A DNA stretch of 64,000 nucleotides from JALHMI01 sp964598535 (GTDB lineage Bacteria; Planctomycetota; Planctomycetia; Pirellulales; PALSA-1355): the NCBI GenBank assembly GCA_964598535.1, contig CAZRCI010000014.1, positions 1-64,000 on the forward strand, written 5' to 3'. Both the position numbers and the translations under genes were made by a program. Below the pieces are notes generated by a model. It was not told where the DNA came from, did no database searches, and worked only from the letters and a program-made list of their open reading frames with translations. Positions 17,256-26,566 of this stretch are shown piece by piece. Numbering within the stretch: position 1 is the first letter of the stretch; the number at the start of each line of letters is the position of its first letter.

Positions 17256-18491
17256 GTGGACGGTCGGACTCGAACGATCTTGATTGGAATTGCGATTGCC
17301 GCCGGCCTGTTTGCCGGATGCGATCAAGCCACGGACAAGAGCGCGCCGGTGGCCGCTACGCCGGCCGGCGGGCCGCCCGCCGCGCCTCCGCCGCCAGAGG
17401 TGGTCGTCGCTCAGCCCCGCGCCGGACAGATCACCGATCACGAAGACTTTACCGGGCGCACGGTCGCCAACAAGACGATCGAAATTCGCGCCCGCGTCAC
17501 CGGCTACATCGACAAGATCAACTTCATCGATAGCGAAGGGCGTGACGTCGAAAGCACCTCGGTGCTGTTCGAAATCGATCCCCGCCCCTATCAGGCGGAA
17601 GTTGACCGGGGCCAGGCAAATCTGTTGCAAGCGCAGACGCGGCTCAAGCGCGTCGAACTCGATTATGAGCGCGCCTTGAAGACGGTCGCGAGCCGCACGA
17701 TCACCCAGGAACAGTTTGACCAGGTCGCCGGAGATCGCGCCGAGGCCAAGGCTCAGGTCGAAATCATGAAGGCCAACCTCGAATCGGCCAAGCTGAACCT
17801 GGTATATACCAAGGTGACCGCGCCCATCAGCGGCCGCGTGAGCCGCCGGCAATTGGATCAAGGTAATCTGGTGCGCGCCGACGATACCGTGCTGGCGACG
17901 ATCGTCTCGATGGATCCGATGTACGCGTACTTCGAGCTCGATGAGCGGACCCTGCTCCGCTTGCGCAGAGCCGCCGAAGAAGATGGGACGATCAACACTC
18001 AGAATGAAAGAGCCGTGCCCGTTCTGATGGCGCTCGCGGATGAAGACGAATACCCACACGAAGGCGTGGTGAACTACTTCGACAACCAGCTCGATCCAGG
18101 CACCGGAACCTTGCAGGCGCGCGCCGTGTTCGACAACCGAAGCCGCATGTTGGCGCCCGGGATGTTCGTGCGAATCCGATTGCCGATCGGCCGTCCTTAT
18201 CAGGCACTGCTGATTCCCGAGCAGGCGCTAGGGACCGACCAGGGGCAGAAATTCGTCTATGTGGTGGACAACCAGAATCGGGTCCAGTACCGCCGGGTCG
18301 AGGTCGGCAAGCTTCAGCACGGAGAGCGGGTGATCCTGGCCGGCCTTGCGCCTTCAGAGCGTATCGTCGTGAGCGGGTTACAGCGAGTTCGCCCTGGCGC
18401 GGAGGTCAGCCCGCGCACGGAAGAGCCGCCGCCGGCCACGGCCAGTGCCGAGCCGGTTTCGGACGCGTCGCCGGGCGCCAATCATAAGTAG
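17256..18491 (+). CDS. RND efflux periplasmic adaptor (membrane fusion protein), probable lipoprotein
   Basis: A 411-residue HlyD/AcrA-family adaptor. GTG 17256 is chosen because GGGAG lies upstream at good spacing and it gives a short signal ending in FAGC, with Cys22 as probable lipid-modified residue. After a Pro/Ala linker come the barrel-sandwich strands (FTGRTVANKTIEIRARVTG), a helical hairpin around residues 110-170 rich in Gln/Ala/Glu, and the beta-barrel and membrane-proximal domains. It links the RND pump to an outer-membrane channel. It sits between the TetR regulator and two RND genes; no TolC-family channel is encoded nearby. Confidence 0.93.
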   Translation: MDGRTRTILIGIAIAAGLFAGCDQATDKSAPVAATPAGGPPAAPPPPEVVVAQPRAGQITDHEDFTGRTVANKTIEIRARVTGYIDKINFIDSEGRDVESTSVLFEIDPRPYQAEVDRGQANLLQAQTRLKRVELDYERALKTVASRTITQEQFDQVAGDRAEAKAQVEIMKANLESAKLNLVYTKVTAPISGRVSRRQLDQGNLVRADDTVLATIVSMDPMYAYFELDERTLLRLRRAAEEDGTINTQNERAVPVLMALADEDEYPHEGVVNYFDNQLDPGTGTLQARAVFDNRSRMLAPGMFVRIRLPIGRPYQALLIPEQALGTDQGQKFVYVVDNQNRVQYRRVEVGKLQHGERVILAGLAPSERIVVSGLQRVRPGAEVSPRTEEPPPATASAEPVSDASPGANHK

Positions 18492-18541
18492 GCCATAGAA
18501 CGATTGCCGCGATGCGTTCGCGGTCCCCAGGGGCTTTCGCC

Positions 18542-21500
18542 GTGTTTTCACGATTCTTCATCGATAGACCGATTTTTGCCTCGGTGCTCTCGATCGTGAT
18601 CACGCTCGCCGGAGGAATCGCGGTCATGCGCTTGCCTTTGGCGCAATTTCCTTCGATTTCACCGCCCAATGTCAACGTCAGTTGCGCCTATCCCGGCGCT
18701 AGCGCCGAGGACGTTGCCGGCAGCGTCGCGGCGCCGATCGAACAACAGGTCAACGGCGTCGAGGGCATGCTCTACATGGCGTCGAGCTGCACCAACGATG
18801 GCGGGTATAGCCTCACGGTCACCTTTCAGCACGGCATCGACTTGGATATGGCCCAGGTGCTCGTGCAGAATCGGGTCAGCCTGGCGCTGCCCTCGCTGCC
18901 GGACGTCATCAAGCAGACCGGCGTTCGCGTCAGCAAACGCACGCCCGACGTGCTGATGGGGCTCTCGATCATCTCGCCGAACCAGCAATACGATCAGCTC
19001 TATCTGAGCAACTTTGCGTTGATGCAGATCCGCGATGAGTTGCTGCGCGTGCCCGGTGTGAGCGAGATCAACATCATGGGCCAACGCGACTATAGCATCC
19101 GGGTTTGGGTTGATCCCGAGCAACTGGCCGCCCGGCAAATGACCGCCGGAGACGTGGTTCGCGCGGTGCGCGAACAGAACGCTCAAGTCGCCGCCGGAAT
19201 TATCGGCGCGCCGCCGCTCCGCGATGATCACCCGACCGAGATCACGCTCAGCACGCTCGGGCGACTCGAAAACATCGAACAATTCGAGGATATCGTCGTC
19301 AAGCGCGGCCAGGACGGCCGGTTGGTGCGGCTCAAGGACGTGGGACGCGTGGAGCTCGGCGCGCGAAACGAAGATTTCGACGTCATGTTCGACGGGCAAC
19401 CCACGGTGCTGCTGGTCGTCTTTCAAACGCCCGATTCGAACGCGCTGGAAACGCACGACCTGATACTGGCTAAGATGGATGAATTGCAGTCCAGCTTTCC
19501 TCCCGGGGTAGGGTGGGCCATCGGCTTCGACACCACTCCCTATACTCGCGAGAGCATCAACGAAGTGTTCAAGGCGCTGCGCGACGCCGTCGTGCTGGTG
19601 GCGATCGTGGTGCTGGTGTTTTTGCAGAACTGGCGGAGCGCGATTATTCCGTTGTTGGCGGTTCCGGTTGCCATCGTGGGCACGTTCGCCGCGATGGCGG
19701 CGTTCGGTTTTAGCTTGAACAACCTGACCTTGTTTGGGCTGGTGCTGGCGATTGGAATCGTCGTCGACGACGCGATCGTGGTTGTCGAGGCCGTCGAACA
19801 TCACATCGAGGAGGGGCTCGCCCCGCGCGCGGCGACCGTGCTCGCCATGGAGCAGGTTTCTGGTCCCGTGATCGCCGTGGCCGCGGTGTTGAGTGCCGTG
19901 TTTGTGCCGTGCGCTTTCATTAGCGGCATCACGGGGCAGTTCTTTCGCCAGTTCGCCTTGACGATCTCGGTGTCGACGATCATTTCCGCGTTCAATTCCT
20001 TGACGCTCAGCCCGGCGCTGACGGCGCTGCTGCTCAAACCCAAGGCGGAGCAAGCGCGCAGCGGCGTGCTGCCGTGGTTCGCCTATGCCCTGGCTGGCGG
20101 CTGGCTGGGCTGGGCTCGACTTCCAGACTATCTCGCGACGACACCGCTAGGCGCATGGTATTCGCCCGAGGCGAGCCCTTGGGTCGCGGCGGCCAGCGGC
20201 GCAATCGCCGGCGTCATGCTCGCCTGGCCGATCAACAGAATCTTGGGGGCCGCGTTCTGGCTCTTTAACCGCGCCTTCGACGGGGCTTCGGTCGTCTATA
20301 CCTGGTCGGTCGGTAAGCTCCTGCACGTCAGCCTGCTCGTGCTGATCGTCTACGCCGGTCTGGTGGTGCTCACCTATCAACGGTTCGTCGACACGCCCAA
20401 GGGCTTCATTCCGGGCCAGGACATGGGCTACCTGCTCGTCAGCGTGCAGCTTCCCGACTCGGCCTCGGAAGAACGCACCGCGGCCGTCTTGCGCAAGCTC
20501 GAAGCGATCATCCTCGATACGCCGGGGGTCCGCCACGTGACGGGCATCAGCGGGCAATCATTTTTTTTGAGCGCCGCGGGCTCGAACTTCGGCACGATGT
20601 TCGTCGGCCTTGACGAATACCACAATCGCCGCGACCCGAGCCTGTCGAGCGCCGCCGTAGTGGGCAAACTGACGCAAGCCTTTCAGAAGGTGCCCGAAGC
20701 TTTCGTCATGGCGGTGCCACCGCCCCCGATGCGAGGCGTCGGCCGCGCGGGCGGATTCATGCTCATGATCCAGGATCGGGGAGATCTCGGATCGCAGGCG
20801 CTTCAAGCAGAGACGGAAAACTTGATGCGCCAGGTGATGGCCCATCCGGCGATGGCCAATGCCATGTCGCCGTTTCGGGCGAACGTTCCCATGCTCCAAG
20901 TCGACCCGGATATTCGCGAGTGCATGGAGAAAGGCGTCTCGCTGGCGGATTTTGCCGAGACGCTGCGAGTCTACCAGGGATCGCTCTATGTCAACGATAT
21001 CAATATGTTCGGCCGTACCTGGCAGGTGCTCGTGCAGGCCGACTATCCCTATCGCGACGAGTTGGAGGACATTCCGAAGCTCCGCGTTCGCAACGCCAGC
21101 GGGCAGATGGTGCCGCTCGGGTCGATCGCCCGAATCAAGCACGTCAATGGACCGCTCGTGCTCACACGCTACAACATGTACCCCTCGGCGTCCATCAACG
21201 GCGCGAGCATGCCTGGAGTCAGTTCGCGCGATGCCCTGGCGATCATGGATGATTTGGCGGATCGCGAGCTCGCCGGAGCGATGGCCACCGAGTGGACCGA
21301 GATGGCCTACCTGGAGTTGATGGCCGGCAATACCGCCATGATCATTTTCGGGCTGGCCGTGGTGATGGTCTTTTTGGTGCTGGCGGCGCAGTACGAAAGC
21401 TGGTCGCTGCCGTTGGCCGTGATTCTGGTCGTGCCGATGTGTCTTCTGAGCGCGATCATCGGCGTCAATCTGGCCAAAATGGATATCAACATCTTCACCC

Positions 21501-21988
21501 AAATCGGCTTTGTCGTGCTGGTCGGACTGGCCAGCAAGAACGCGATCCTGATCGTCGAATTCGCCAAGCGTAAACGCGAGGCCGGCGAATCGCGCCGCCA
21601 GGCAACGCTCGAAGCCTGCCGGCTCCGTCTGCGTCCAATCGTGATGACATCGGTTGCGTTCATCCTGGGCGCCGCGCCCTTGATGCTGGCAACCGGCGCA
21701 GGCGCCGAAATGCGTCAGACGCTTGGCACCGCCGTGTTCAGCGGCATGCTCGGCGTGACGTTGTTCGGCGTGTTTTTGACGCCCATATTTTTCTACACCA
21801 TCGACTGGCTGGGAGGCACGCGCCTGTTCGCCTCGCGCGCGATGCAGTGGCTGGGGAATTTGCCCCGGCGCGTGTTTCGACCGGTCGCGTGGCAGACGAT
21901 GCGCGGTCGTTTGCGCCGCCGTCCGCGCGGTAACGCGCCTGGCGTCGCTCGCCCGGAGTCTGAGTCGGAACCCGCGATGCACGAATAG
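18542..21988 (+). CDS. RND efflux transporter, first of a pair (HAE1/AcrB type)
   Basis: A proton-driven pump of about 1148 residues. GTG 18542 puts VFSRFFIDRPIF at the N-terminus, as in AcrB; an ATG at 18512 would add 10 residues. The proton-relay residues are present: the Asp-Asp pair in GIVVDDAIVVVE (TM4) and the Lys in GLASKNAILIVEF (TM10). It is longer than AcrB (1049 residues), partly because of an extra segment of about 60 residues with hydrophobic runs near residues 505-570, between TM6 and the cytoplasmic helix. A run of eight T (20561-20568) encodes SFFLS in the second porter loop. It follows the adaptor gene by 50 bp and is followed by a paralogue after 18 bp. Confidence 0.95.
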   Translation: MFSRFFIDRPIFASVLSIVITLAGGIAVMRLPLAQFPSISPPNVNVSCAYPGASAEDVAGSVAAPIEQQVNGVEGMLYMASSCTNDGGYSLTVTFQHGIDLDMAQVLVQNRVSLALPSLPDVIKQTGVRVSKRTPDVLMGLSIISPNQQYDQLYLSNFALMQIRDELLRVPGVSEINIMGQRDYSIRVWVDPEQLAARQMTAGDVVRAVREQNAQVAAGIIGAPPLRDDHPTEITLSTLGRLENIEQFEDIVVKRGQDGRLVRLKDVGRVELGARNEDFDVMFDGQPTVLLVVFQTPDSNALETHDLILAKMDELQSSFPPGVGWAIGFDTTPYTRESINEVFKALRDAVVLVAIVVLVFLQNWRSAIIPLLAVPVAIVGTFAAMAAFGFSLNNLTLFGLVLAIGIVVDDAIVVVEAVEHHIEEGLAPRAATVLAMEQVSGPVIAVAAVLSAVFVPCAFISGITGQFFRQFALTISVSTIISAFNSLTLSPALTALLLKPKAEQARSGVLPWFAYALAGGWLGWARLPDYLATTPLGAWYSPEASPWVAAASGAIAGVMLAWPINRILGAAFWLFNRAFDGASVVYTWSVGKLLHVSLLVLIVYAGLVVLTYQRFVDTPKGFIPGQDMGYLLVSVQLPDSASEERTAAVLRKLEAIILDTPGVRHVTGISGQSFFLSAAGSNFGTMFVGLDEYHNRRDPSLSSAAVVGKLTQAFQKVPEAFVMAVPPPPMRGVGRAGGFMLMIQDRGDLGSQALQAETENLMRQVMAHPAMANAMSPFRANVPMLQVDPDIRECMEKGVSLADFAETLRVYQGSLYVNDINMFGRTWQVLVQADYPYRDELEDIPKLRVRNASGQMVPLGSIARIKHVNGPLVLTRYNMYPSASINGASMPGVSSRDALAIMDDLADRELAGAMATEWTEMAYLELMAGNTAMIIFGLAVVMVFLVLAAQYESWSLPLAVILVVPMCLLSAIIGVNLAKMDINIFTQIGFVVLVGLASKNAILIVEFAKRKREAGESRRQATLEACRLRLRPIVMTSVAFILGAAPLMLATGAGAEMRQTLGTAVFSGMLGVTLFGVFLTPIFFYTIDWLGGTRLFASRAMQWLGNLPRRVFRPVAWQTMRGRLRRRPRGNAPGVARPESESEPAMHE

Positions 21989-22006
21989 ATTATTGTCGAG
22001 GTTCGC

Positions 22007-25000
22007 TTGTTTTCCAGGTTTTTCATCGATCGCCCGATCTTCGCCGCCGTGTTATCGATCATCGTGACACTGGCCGGCGGGATTGCGCTGTTCACGCTGC
22101 CGATCGCGCAGTATCCGCAGATTGCGCCTCCCACGGTCGAGGTGTCGGCCATTTATCCGGGCGCCAACGCCAAGGTCGTGGCCGACACCGTAGCCGCTCC
22201 GATCGAGCAGCAGGTCAACGGCGTGGAAGCGATGCTTTACATGTCGTCGCAGTGCGGCAACGACGGAAGCTACACGCTGACGGTCACGTTTGCCGGCAGC
22301 GTCGATCTGAACATGGCCCAAGTGCTGGTACAGAATCGCGTGGCGCTGGCGCAACCCGTGTTGCCGGAATTGGTGCAACGTCGCGGCGTGACGGTGAAGA
22401 AAAAGTCGCCCAGCGTGTTGATGATCGTAAATCTTTACTCGCCGACCGGCGCGCGAGACAACCTCTACCTGAGCAACTACGCCACGATTCAGCTCAAGGA
22501 TGAATTGTCCCGTCTCGATGGCGTGGGCGACATCACCTATCTCGGCCAGCGCGACTACAGCATGCGCCTCTGGTTGGATCCCGAGCGAATGGCTTCGCGC
22601 AACCTCTCGACGCAGGACGTCGTCACCGCGATTCAACAGCAGAATACCCAGGTGGCCGCCGGGCAAATCGGCCAGCCGCCGGTCGCGAACGGACAAGTGT
22701 TTCAATTCACGATCAGCACCATGGGCCGGCTTGCCGATCCCGAGCAGTTCGCCGAGATGATCTTGAAGCGGGATCCGGCCGGGGGGCTCGTACGGCTCAA
22801 AGACGTCGCGCGGATTGAGCTCGGAGCCCAAGGCTACGATCAGACTTGCCGGCTGGACGGGCAACCGTCCGTGGCCTTGTCGATCTATCAGCTTCCCGGC
22901 TCGAACGCGCTCGACGTGGCCGCCGCGGTGAAGGCCAAGATGGAGGATCTCAAGTCTCGGTTTCCAGAGGGCATCGACTATGCGATCGTTTACGACACGA
23001 CGCCCTTTATCAACGAATCGATCGCCGAGGTGTTCAAGGCGCTGCGCGACGCCGTGATTCTGGTCGCCATCGTGGTGCTCGTGTTCTTGCAGAATTGGCG
23101 CAGCGCGATCATTCCGCTCATCGCCGTGCCGGTCGCCATCGTGGGCACGTTTGCCGTCATGGCCACGATGGGGTTCAGCCTGAACAACCTGACCCTGTTC
23201 GGTCTGGTGCTGGCCATCGGCATTGTCGTCGATGACGCGATCGTGGTGGTCGAAGCCGTCGAGCACCATATCGAGCACGGGCTGTCGCCCCGAGATGCCA
23301 CGATCAAGGCCATGGAACAGGTGTCCGGACCGGTGATCGCGGTGGGGCTCGTGCTCAGCGCGGTGTTTGTGCCGTGCGCGTTCATCACCGGCATCATGGG
23401 GCAATTCTTTCGGCAATTCGCCCTGACGATCGCCGTTTCAATGATCATCTCGACGTTCAATTCGCTGACGTTGAGCCCGGCGTTGACGGCGCTCCTCTTG
23501 CGCCCCCGAGACAAGCAGCGAGCGGCCCCGCTGCCCTGGTTGGCTTTCGTCGTGGCCGGCGGCTGGTTGGGCTGGGAGTATCTTACCCCGGCCGTCCAGC
23601 GAGGCGGCTGGTTCAGCACGCTTTCGCCCGTCGCGCTCGGTTGGACGGCCGCGGGCATCGGCGCGGCCGGAGGCGCGCTGCTGACCTGGCCCGTAAACCG
23701 CGTGCTGTGGCTGGCGTTTCGCGCGTTCAACATCGCCTTCGACTATACGGCCAACGTTTATACGTGGTCCGTGGGACGCCTGCTGCGCGTGAGCCTGCTG
23801 GTGTTGATCGGCTACGGCGGCCTGCTGTACATCACCTACGCGCGTTTCGAGGAGACGCCCAAGGGGTTCATTCCCGACCAGGACAAGGGCTACCTGCTGG
23901 TCAATCTCCAGCTTCCGGACTCCGCCTCGGTGGGGCGCACCGAAGAAGTGATGGCCCGCATCGAGAAGCTTGCGCTCGCCACTCCGGGCATTCACCACAC
24001 CGTGGCAATCTCGGGACAATCGATCTCGCTGGCGGCCAACGCTCCGAACTTCGGCGCGATGTACGTGATGCTCGACGACTTTCACAATCGGCGCGGTGCC
24101 GAGATGTCGAGCGCGGCGATTGCCGAGCGGCTTCAGTCCGCGTTGCAGAACGAGATCCGCGACGGCGTTGTCAACGTGCTCGGCGCGCCGCCGCTTGATG
24201 GGTTAGGCACCACCGGCGGCTTCAAGATCATGATCGAAGACCGTGGCGCGGCCGGGCTCAACGCGCTGCAAGGCGTGGCCGACCAGATCGTCGCCGACGC
24301 GCGCCAGCAGCCGGGCATTCGCGACCCTTTTACCAGCTTCCGAGCGGAGACGCCCTGGCTTTACCTCGACATCGATCGCACCGCCGCCAAGCGGATGGGC
24401 GTGTCGATGAACGAACTGTTCGGCACGCTGCAAGTCTATCTAGGTTCGCTGTATGTCAACGATTTCAATCTCTTTGGCCGCACGTGGCAGGTGAACGTCC
24501 AGGCCGACCAGGGGTTTCGCCGCCAGGTCGACGATCTGAAACAGCTCAAGGTGCGTAACGAAGCCGGCGATATGGTGCCCTTCGCGTCGCTGGTGACGAT
24601 TCGCGACGTGAGCGGCCCCGTGCTCATCGCACGCTACAATATGTATCCCTCGGCGCCGATCATTTATAACCCGGCGCCGGGCGTCAGCTCCGGCACGGCC
24701 ATCCAGCAGATGCAGGACGTGGTCGGCGACACGCTCGGCTGGTCGATGCGCTACGAATGGACCGAGCTGGCCCTGTTGCAATTGCAGACCGGCAATACCG
24801 CGATGTTGGTCCTGCTGTTGGCCGTGGTGCTGGTCTTTCTGGTGCTCGCGGCGCAATACGAAAGTTGGTCGCTGCCGTTGGCGGTGATCCTCGTCGTGCC
24901 GATGTGTTTGCTCTGCTCCATCGTCGCCGTTCAATGGGCTGCCATGGACGTGAATATCTTCACGCAGGTCGGCTTTGTGGTGCTGATCGGGTTGGCATGC

Positions 25001-25471
25001 AAGAACGCGATTCTGGTAGTCGAGTTCGCCCGCGCGCAGCGTATGGCAGGCAAGGACCGTTATGAAGCAACGCTCGAAGCGGTCAACTTGCGTTTGCGTC
25101 CGATCGTGATGACCTCGTTTGCTTTTATCCTGGGGGTGGTTCCGCTGGTCATCTCCGAGGGCGCCGGCGCCGAGATGCGCCGCACGCTCGGTACCGCCGT
25201 GTTTGGGGGCATGCTCGGCGTCACGTTATTTGGAATCTTTCTCACGCCGGTGTTCTACTACGTGATCGAGTGGAGCAACGATCAGTGGCGGGCGCGAAAA
25301 GATCGCGGGCAGAAGATTCGCAATTGGTTGCGCCAAGTGCCGCGGCCGCTGGGGGCTCGCACCGCGCGACCGGCGCAACCAAACGGCAAGCCTCCTCGCG
25401 CTCGGCCTCAGCCCTCGGCCGAGCTGCCGGCAATGACGCGGGTCGATCCCGAAGAGCCTCTGACGTCCTGA
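22007..25471 (+). CDS. RND efflux transporter, second of a pair (HAE1/AcrB type)
   Basis: A 1154-residue RND pump, started at TTG 22007 because this gives the standard MFSRFFIDRPIF terminus and GAGGT lies 5 bp before it. The Asp pair (GIVVDDAIVVVE) and TM10 Lys (GLACKNAILVVEF) are conserved, so it should be active. It shares with its neighbour the extra hydrophobic segment between TM6 and the cytoplasmic helix (motifs AGGWLGW and TWPVNR). The C-terminal tail is Pro/Arg-rich. Two distinct RND subunits with one adaptor recall MdtBC-type hetero-trimers, although two separate homotrimeric pumps sharing an adaptor are equally possible. Confidence 0.95.
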   Translation: MFSRFFIDRPIFAAVLSIIVTLAGGIALFTLPIAQYPQIAPPTVEVSAIYPGANAKVVADTVAAPIEQQVNGVEAMLYMSSQCGNDGSYTLTVTFAGSVDLNMAQVLVQNRVALAQPVLPELVQRRGVTVKKKSPSVLMIVNLYSPTGARDNLYLSNYATIQLKDELSRLDGVGDITYLGQRDYSMRLWLDPERMASRNLSTQDVVTAIQQQNTQVAAGQIGQPPVANGQVFQFTISTMGRLADPEQFAEMILKRDPAGGLVRLKDVARIELGAQGYDQTCRLDGQPSVALSIYQLPGSNALDVAAAVKAKMEDLKSRFPEGIDYAIVYDTTPFINESIAEVFKALRDAVILVAIVVLVFLQNWRSAIIPLIAVPVAIVGTFAVMATMGFSLNNLTLFGLVLAIGIVVDDAIVVVEAVEHHIEHGLSPRDATIKAMEQVSGPVIAVGLVLSAVFVPCAFITGIMGQFFRQFALTIAVSMIISTFNSLTLSPALTALLLRPRDKQRAAPLPWLAFVVAGGWLGWEYLTPAVQRGGWFSTLSPVALGWTAAGIGAAGGALLTWPVNRVLWLAFRAFNIAFDYTANVYTWSVGRLLRVSLLVLIGYGGLLYITYARFEETPKGFIPDQDKGYLLVNLQLPDSASVGRTEEVMARIEKLALATPGIHHTVAISGQSISLAANAPNFGAMYVMLDDFHNRRGAEMSSAAIAERLQSALQNEIRDGVVNVLGAPPLDGLGTTGGFKIMIEDRGAAGLNALQGVADQIVADARQQPGIRDPFTSFRAETPWLYLDIDRTAAKRMGVSMNELFGTLQVYLGSLYVNDFNLFGRTWQVNVQADQGFRRQVDDLKQLKVRNEAGDMVPFASLVTIRDVSGPVLIARYNMYPSAPIIYNPAPGVSSGTAIQQMQDVVGDTLGWSMRYEWTELALLQLQTGNTAMLVLLLAVVLVFLVLAAQYESWSLPLAVILVVPMCLLCSIVAVQWAAMDVNIFTQVGFVVLIGLACKNAILVVEFARAQRMAGKDRYEATLEAVNLRLRPIVMTSFAFILGVVPLVISEGAGAEMRRTLGTAVFGGMLGVTLFGIFLTPVFYYVIEWSNDQWRARKDRGQKIRNWLRQVPRPLGARTARPAQPNGKPPRARPQPSAELPAMTRVDPEEPLTS

Positions 25472-25707
25472 CGCGTGTCGGACGCGAGCGAGCAGGGGGG
25501 GCGATCGCGGCCGGCAAGCGCGCCCGGGGGAGCTTACGTCTCCCAGGGGTATCGATCGTCCGGCATATGCCGGTTAATCGGCCGCAAACCGGGGATAGCC
25601 CTCGAGAAGCGGCCCCGGCTTCGAGACTCCATCAAGCTAGGATTGCTGAAGAGACGCCCCCCTTGCTCCAGGGGGCCGGACGGAATCTGGCTGGGGAGAA
25701 TCAAACC

Positions 25708-26244
25708 ATGTTTCACGGGCACGAAGTCAGCGTTTCTGCTGGATTGGCGGGCATCGGCTCGCGTCGTGACTTGCACCAGGCGCTCTCGGACCTGACAGAT
25801 CCGACGTGCGGCGATACTTCAGCGGCGCTAATTCTGGTCGATATTGATTTCTTTGGAAACTTTCAGTTCGCGTGTGGCGTGGCCGCTTGCGACGAGTGCT
25901 TGGATACGATCGCCGACTGCCTGCTGGAGACAACGCGCCGTTTCAATGCTCGTGTTTATGCCTTTGACACGGGGCGTTTTGCCGTCCTGCTGCCCGCAGC
26001 GAATGAACGGACCGCCGACCGCGTTGCCCGTGAGATTCATTTTCAAGTCGGTGGGTTGGTGATCACCCATCCTCGATCGCCGGTTTCTCGAACGATATCG
26101 GTGAGCGTGGGTCTGGCGGTTCGGCCGTTAGATTCACCGCGTGCTTCGGCGGAAATATTGGCCGAAGCACAGGCCGCCCTGCAGGCTGCGCATGCCCAGG
26201 GGCACGATCGGGTGCTACGGCGCGAAATGACCGCCTGCGTTTAG
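25708..26244 (+). CDS. Degenerate GGDEF-domain protein
   Basis: A 178-residue protein starting at ATG 25708 with GGGGAG well placed upstream. The fold pattern is that of a diguanylate cyclase domain: ALILVDIDFFGNF matches the metal-binding first strand and ARVYAFDTGRFAVLLP matches the catalytic hairpin. The GGDEF signature itself reads DTGRF and the Asn/Asp-rich helix is altered, so cyclase activity is very unlikely. No sensor or receiver domain precedes it. It follows the second RND gene after 236 bp on the same strand. A non-catalytic role such as nucleotide binding or protein interaction is possible. Confidence 0.7.
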   Translation: MFHGHEVSVSAGLAGIGSRRDLHQALSDLTDPTCGDTSAALILVDIDFFGNFQFACGVAACDECLDTIADCLLETTRRFNARVYAFDTGRFAVLLPAANERTADRVAREIHFQVGGLVITHPRSPVSRTISVSVGLAVRPLDSPRASAEILAEAQAALQAAHAQGHDRVLRREMTACV

Positions 26245-26566
26245 CCCTTGGTGCAATTTCGCATGGGGGGCCATCCCCGAACGCGGCCACGATGGCTCCG
26301 TCGCTGTAAATGAGTGGCGGGGGGGCATATTTTTACATCGCGGTCAGCGCCCTCGCGCCGTAACGCTTACGAGCACGACTGCCGCGAGCAACAACCATCG
26401 ATTACGACGCGCCTGCGGGCGAGTCCGCGGTGGCGAACGCGCCGTGGCTCACTTTCTGCATCGAGGCTTGCCAGAAACGTGTTATCATGGCGGTCCCAGA
26501 GTGCCTGCCATAGGTCAAATGGGCGACTTCAGAGTGGCTTGGCTGAATGCGACGAACGGAGTATCT
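26245..26566. other. Intergenic region before treY
   Basis: This 322-bp stretch between the degenerate GGDEF gene and treY holds no recognisable gene. The treY frame extends back into it to 26444, but the GTG at 26567 with its own GGAG is the better start. No clear hairpin or promoter boxes stood out. Confidence 0.5.

Noticed and set aside
18659..20053. Long antisense frame of 464 codons over the first RND gene
   Set aside because: GC-rich antisense frame; the RND protein on the other strand is beyond doubt.
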